A stretch of 64,000 nucleotides of DNA. Origin: Mycolicibacterium fortuitum subsp. fortuitum. GTDB taxonomy: Bacteria; Actinomycetota; Actinomycetes; Mycobacteriales; Mycobacteriaceae. A program made the position numbers and the translations under genes. Shown piece after piece: positions 62,413 to 64,000 of the stretch; position 1 is the first letter of the stretch; the number at the start of each line of letters is the position of its first letter. The notes beneath the pieces are model-generated. The model had not been told where the DNA came from. It saw only the letters and a program-made list of their open reading frames with translations, and did not search any database. The stretch is taken from NCBI RefSeq assembly GCF_022179545.1, contig NZ_AP025518.1, positions 3,720,001 to 3,784,000 on the forward strand, given 5' to 3'.

Positions 62413-63590
62413 GAGTTCACCCCTCCCCCAACCTTTTCCAGTGCCCGCAGCCGCACCGGAGCGCTACGCGGATTGCGATCGATCTCAACTTGGCGGGCCT
62501 TCTCGGCACCGCGGGTCAACGTGACGAATTCGGGTTCATGACCCGGCAACTCGATGGGCAGACCGGGTGGGGTCCGCGATGCAGTGGCCGTCGCGAACGC
62601 CTGTTTGACGATGCGGTCCTCGAGGGACTGATACGACATCACCACGATCCGGCCGCCCTCCGTGAGCGCGGCAAGGGCAGCGGGCAATGCGCCGCGTAGC
62701 GAATCCAGTTCGCCGTTGACCGCGACTCTCAGCGCCTGGAAGGTGCGCTTCCCCGGATGGCCACCGGTACGGCGGGCCGGCGCCGGAATCGCCTCGTACA
62801 GCAACTCCACCAGTTCACCGGTTGTGGAAAACGGTTGCTGCGCACGCCGTTTGACGACCTTGTCAGCGATCCGTCCGGCGAAGCGCTCCTCACCGAAATC
62901 GCGCAGAATCCGCGCGATCGACTTGGCGTCGTAGGTGTTGAGGATGTCCGCGGCGGTCAGCGGGCCGTCGGGATCCATGCGCATGTCCAGCGGTGCGTCC
63001 GCGGAGTACGAGAAACCGCGTTCGGTCTGGTCGAGCTGCATCGACGACACGCCGAGATCGAACAGCACGCCGTCGATCTGGCGGAAGCCGGCTTCCGCAA
63101 TCGCCCCGGCGATTCCGTCATAGCGGGTCCGCACGAACCGGATCCGATCACCGAACGGCGCAAGCCGGGCGCTTGCGATGCCGAGTGCGTTGGGGTCACG
63201 GTCGAGGCCGATCACCTGCAGTCCCGGAAAGTCTGTGAGAAAGCGTTCCGAGTGGCCGCCGGCGCCGAGCGTGGCATCCACCAGCACGGCGTCCGTGCCG
63301 TCGGCGTTGCGGCGGGTGAGCGCGGGAGCCAGCAGCTCTACGCAGCGGTCGAGCAGAACCGGGATGTGGCCGTGGTCCTGGGATTCGGAATGATCTGGGG
63401 AATCTGGCACCGCTGAAACACCTCCGCTCGGAATGGCCCCTGCACCGGGGTCTCTGTCCGAATTCACGGACCTGGCGTTGGGGAAGTACGCCAGGGCCAA
63501 TTCGGGCAGAGGCCTCGTTGCACGGGCTAAGTCCAGGCCGGCCGCCGGGGCCGGGTCAGCGGCACCATCACAGAACGTCGCGAGTGTCAT
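62409..63590 (-). CDS. rsmH: 16S rRNA (cytosine-1402-N4) methyltransferase RsmH (MraW)
   Basis: SAM-dependent methylase of C1402 in 16S rRNA. The core [32 protein letters not shown] (SAM site), [45 protein letters not shown] and [11 protein letters not shown] are all present. From ATG 63590 the protein is 393 aa and overlaps mraZ by 23 nt. From GTG 63410, which has a strong GGAGGTG ribosome site, it is 333 aa. The N-terminal 60 residues include LAYFPNAR and SDRDPGAGA, matching an extension I recall in M. tuberculosis, so the longer form is reported. Either start may be used. Confidence 0.93.
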   Translation of the reverse strand: MTLATFCDGAADPAPAAGLDLARATRPLPELALAYFPNARSVNSDRDPGAGAIPSGGVSAVPDSPDHSESQDHGHIPVLLDRCVELLAPALTRRNADGTDAVLVDATLGAGGHSERFLTDFPGLQVIGLDRDPNALGIASARLAPFGDRIRFVRTRYDGIAGAIAEAGFRQIDGVLFDLGVSSMQLDQTERGFSYSADAPLDMRMDPDGPLTAADILNTYDAKSIARILRDFGEERFAGRIADKVVKRRAQQPFSTTGELVELLYEAIPAPARRTGGHPGKRTFQALRVAVNGELDSLRGALPAALAALTEGGRIVVMSYQSLEDRIVKQAFATATASRTPPGLPIELPGHEPEFVTLTRGAEKARQVEIDRNPRSAPVRLRALEKVGGGVNS

Positions 63591-63996
63591 CAGTGGCCGC
63601 GGAGAAGTTTTCTTCGTGGGTCTGCTGGTACTCCTGCCACGCGTCGGCGTCCCAGATCTCCAGGTAGTCGACCGACCCGATCACCACACATTCCTTGGAC
63701 AGGTTGGCGTAGCGACGGTGATCCGCCGACAAGGTGATCCGACCCTGACCGTCCGGACGCTGTTCGTCTGCAGCGGCGGCGAAAACCCGCAACTGGGCGC
63801 GACGTTCCGGGTTGGCCTTGGCCTCTTCGACCGCCTTGCGTGCACGTTCTTCGAACTCGTCCCGCGGGTACACGGCCAGGCTGTGATCTTGGCTCTTCGT
63901 GACCATCAACCCTCCTGCCAGTACGTCGCGGAACTTGGCGGGCAGTGTCAGCCGCCCCTTGTCGTCGAGCTTGGGCGTGTAGGTACCCAGAAACAT
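63568..63996 (-). CDS. mraZ: Transcriptional regulator MraZ
   Basis: First gene of the dcw cluster; DNA-binding regulator of the cluster in many bacteria. The 142-aa protein has two SpoVT/AbrB-like repeats ([14 protein letters not shown] near 13-26 and [17 protein letters not shown] near 83-99) and forms a ring in known homologues. The ATG at 63996 is 4 nt from the window edge, so the promoter and its MraZ-box repeats lie outside. The end overlaps rsmH by 23 nt. Confidence 0.96.
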   Translation of the reverse strand: MFLGTYTPKLDDKGRLTLPAKFRDVLAGGLMVTKSQDHSLAVYPRDEFEERARKAVEEAKANPERRAQLRVFAAAADEQRPDGQGRITLSADHRRYANLSKECVVIGSVDYLEIWDADAWQEYQQTHEENFSAATDDTRDVL

Positions 63997-64000
63997 CTGG

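Overview
The window is high-GC actinobacterial chromosome. Gene content and order match the core of a mycobacterium, most likely a rapid-growing Mycolicibacterium. Supporting points are a mycothiol ligase (mshC), Wag31, a fused assimilatory nitrate reductase, LppL-like and PAC2 genes, and the complete mraZ-to-wag31 division cluster in mycobacterial order. The insertions that I recall in M. tuberculosis between murE and pbpB (PE_PGRS and neighbours) and near metH (PPE genes) are absent. No rRNA, CRISPR array, insertion sequence or phage gene was recognised.

Layout. 1-8.4 kb: end of the histidine genes (hisE, partial hisG), a small unknown protein, a sugar-porter MFS transporter, a HAD phosphatase, an NmrA-like reductase and metH. 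8.4-20.8 kb: a conserved block with a PAC2 protein, an SDR, mshC, cysQ, a run of poorly understood conserved genes (kinase-like SCO1664 family, DUF3090, histidine phosphatase) ending in uppP, then lppL, a DUF5703 gene and pyrD, a PEBP-like protein, an M20 peptidase and tRNA-Leu(GAG). 20.9-42.8 kb: an accessory stretch beginning at the tRNA. It holds an alpha/beta hydrolase and a subtilase with an N-terminal winged-helix-like region; divergent from them a cyclooxygenase/alpha-dioxygenase-like haem enzyme with a translationally coupled catalase-like enzyme; a LuxR/MalT-type ATPase regulator; a molybdopterin nitrate reductase fused to a CysJ-like reductase; a tripartite tricarboxylate transporter (tctCBA plus a universal stress protein) divergent from a CitA/CitB-type two-component system; a P450; an amidotransferase and a phosphoribosyltransferase. 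42.8-64 kb: the division and cell-wall (dcw) cluster read right to left from mraZ to wag31.

How the parts fit. The dcw genes run from transcriptional control (mraZ) through septal synthesis (pbpB, ftsW, ftsL-like, ftsQ), precursor synthesis (murE, murF, mraY, murD, murG, murC) and the Z-ring (ftsZ, sepF) to polar growth (wag31). Most junctions are GTGA or ATGA stop/start overlaps, implying tight translational coupling. uppP supplies the lipid carrier for the same pathway. mshC and cysQ relate to thiol and sulfate metabolism, and metH to methionine.

Most interesting accessory locus: 20977-30084. A fatty-acid-dioxygenase-like enzyme keeps the Tyr-x-x-His motif of cyclooxygenases. It is coupled to a catalase-fold partner and faces a cytosolic-looking subtilase/hydrolase pair across about 200 bp that carries repeated CTACTC boxes. 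A bacterial oxylipin-type pathway with linked regulation is a reasonable but untested reading. All functions are inferred from sequence motifs and family knowledge; no searches were run.
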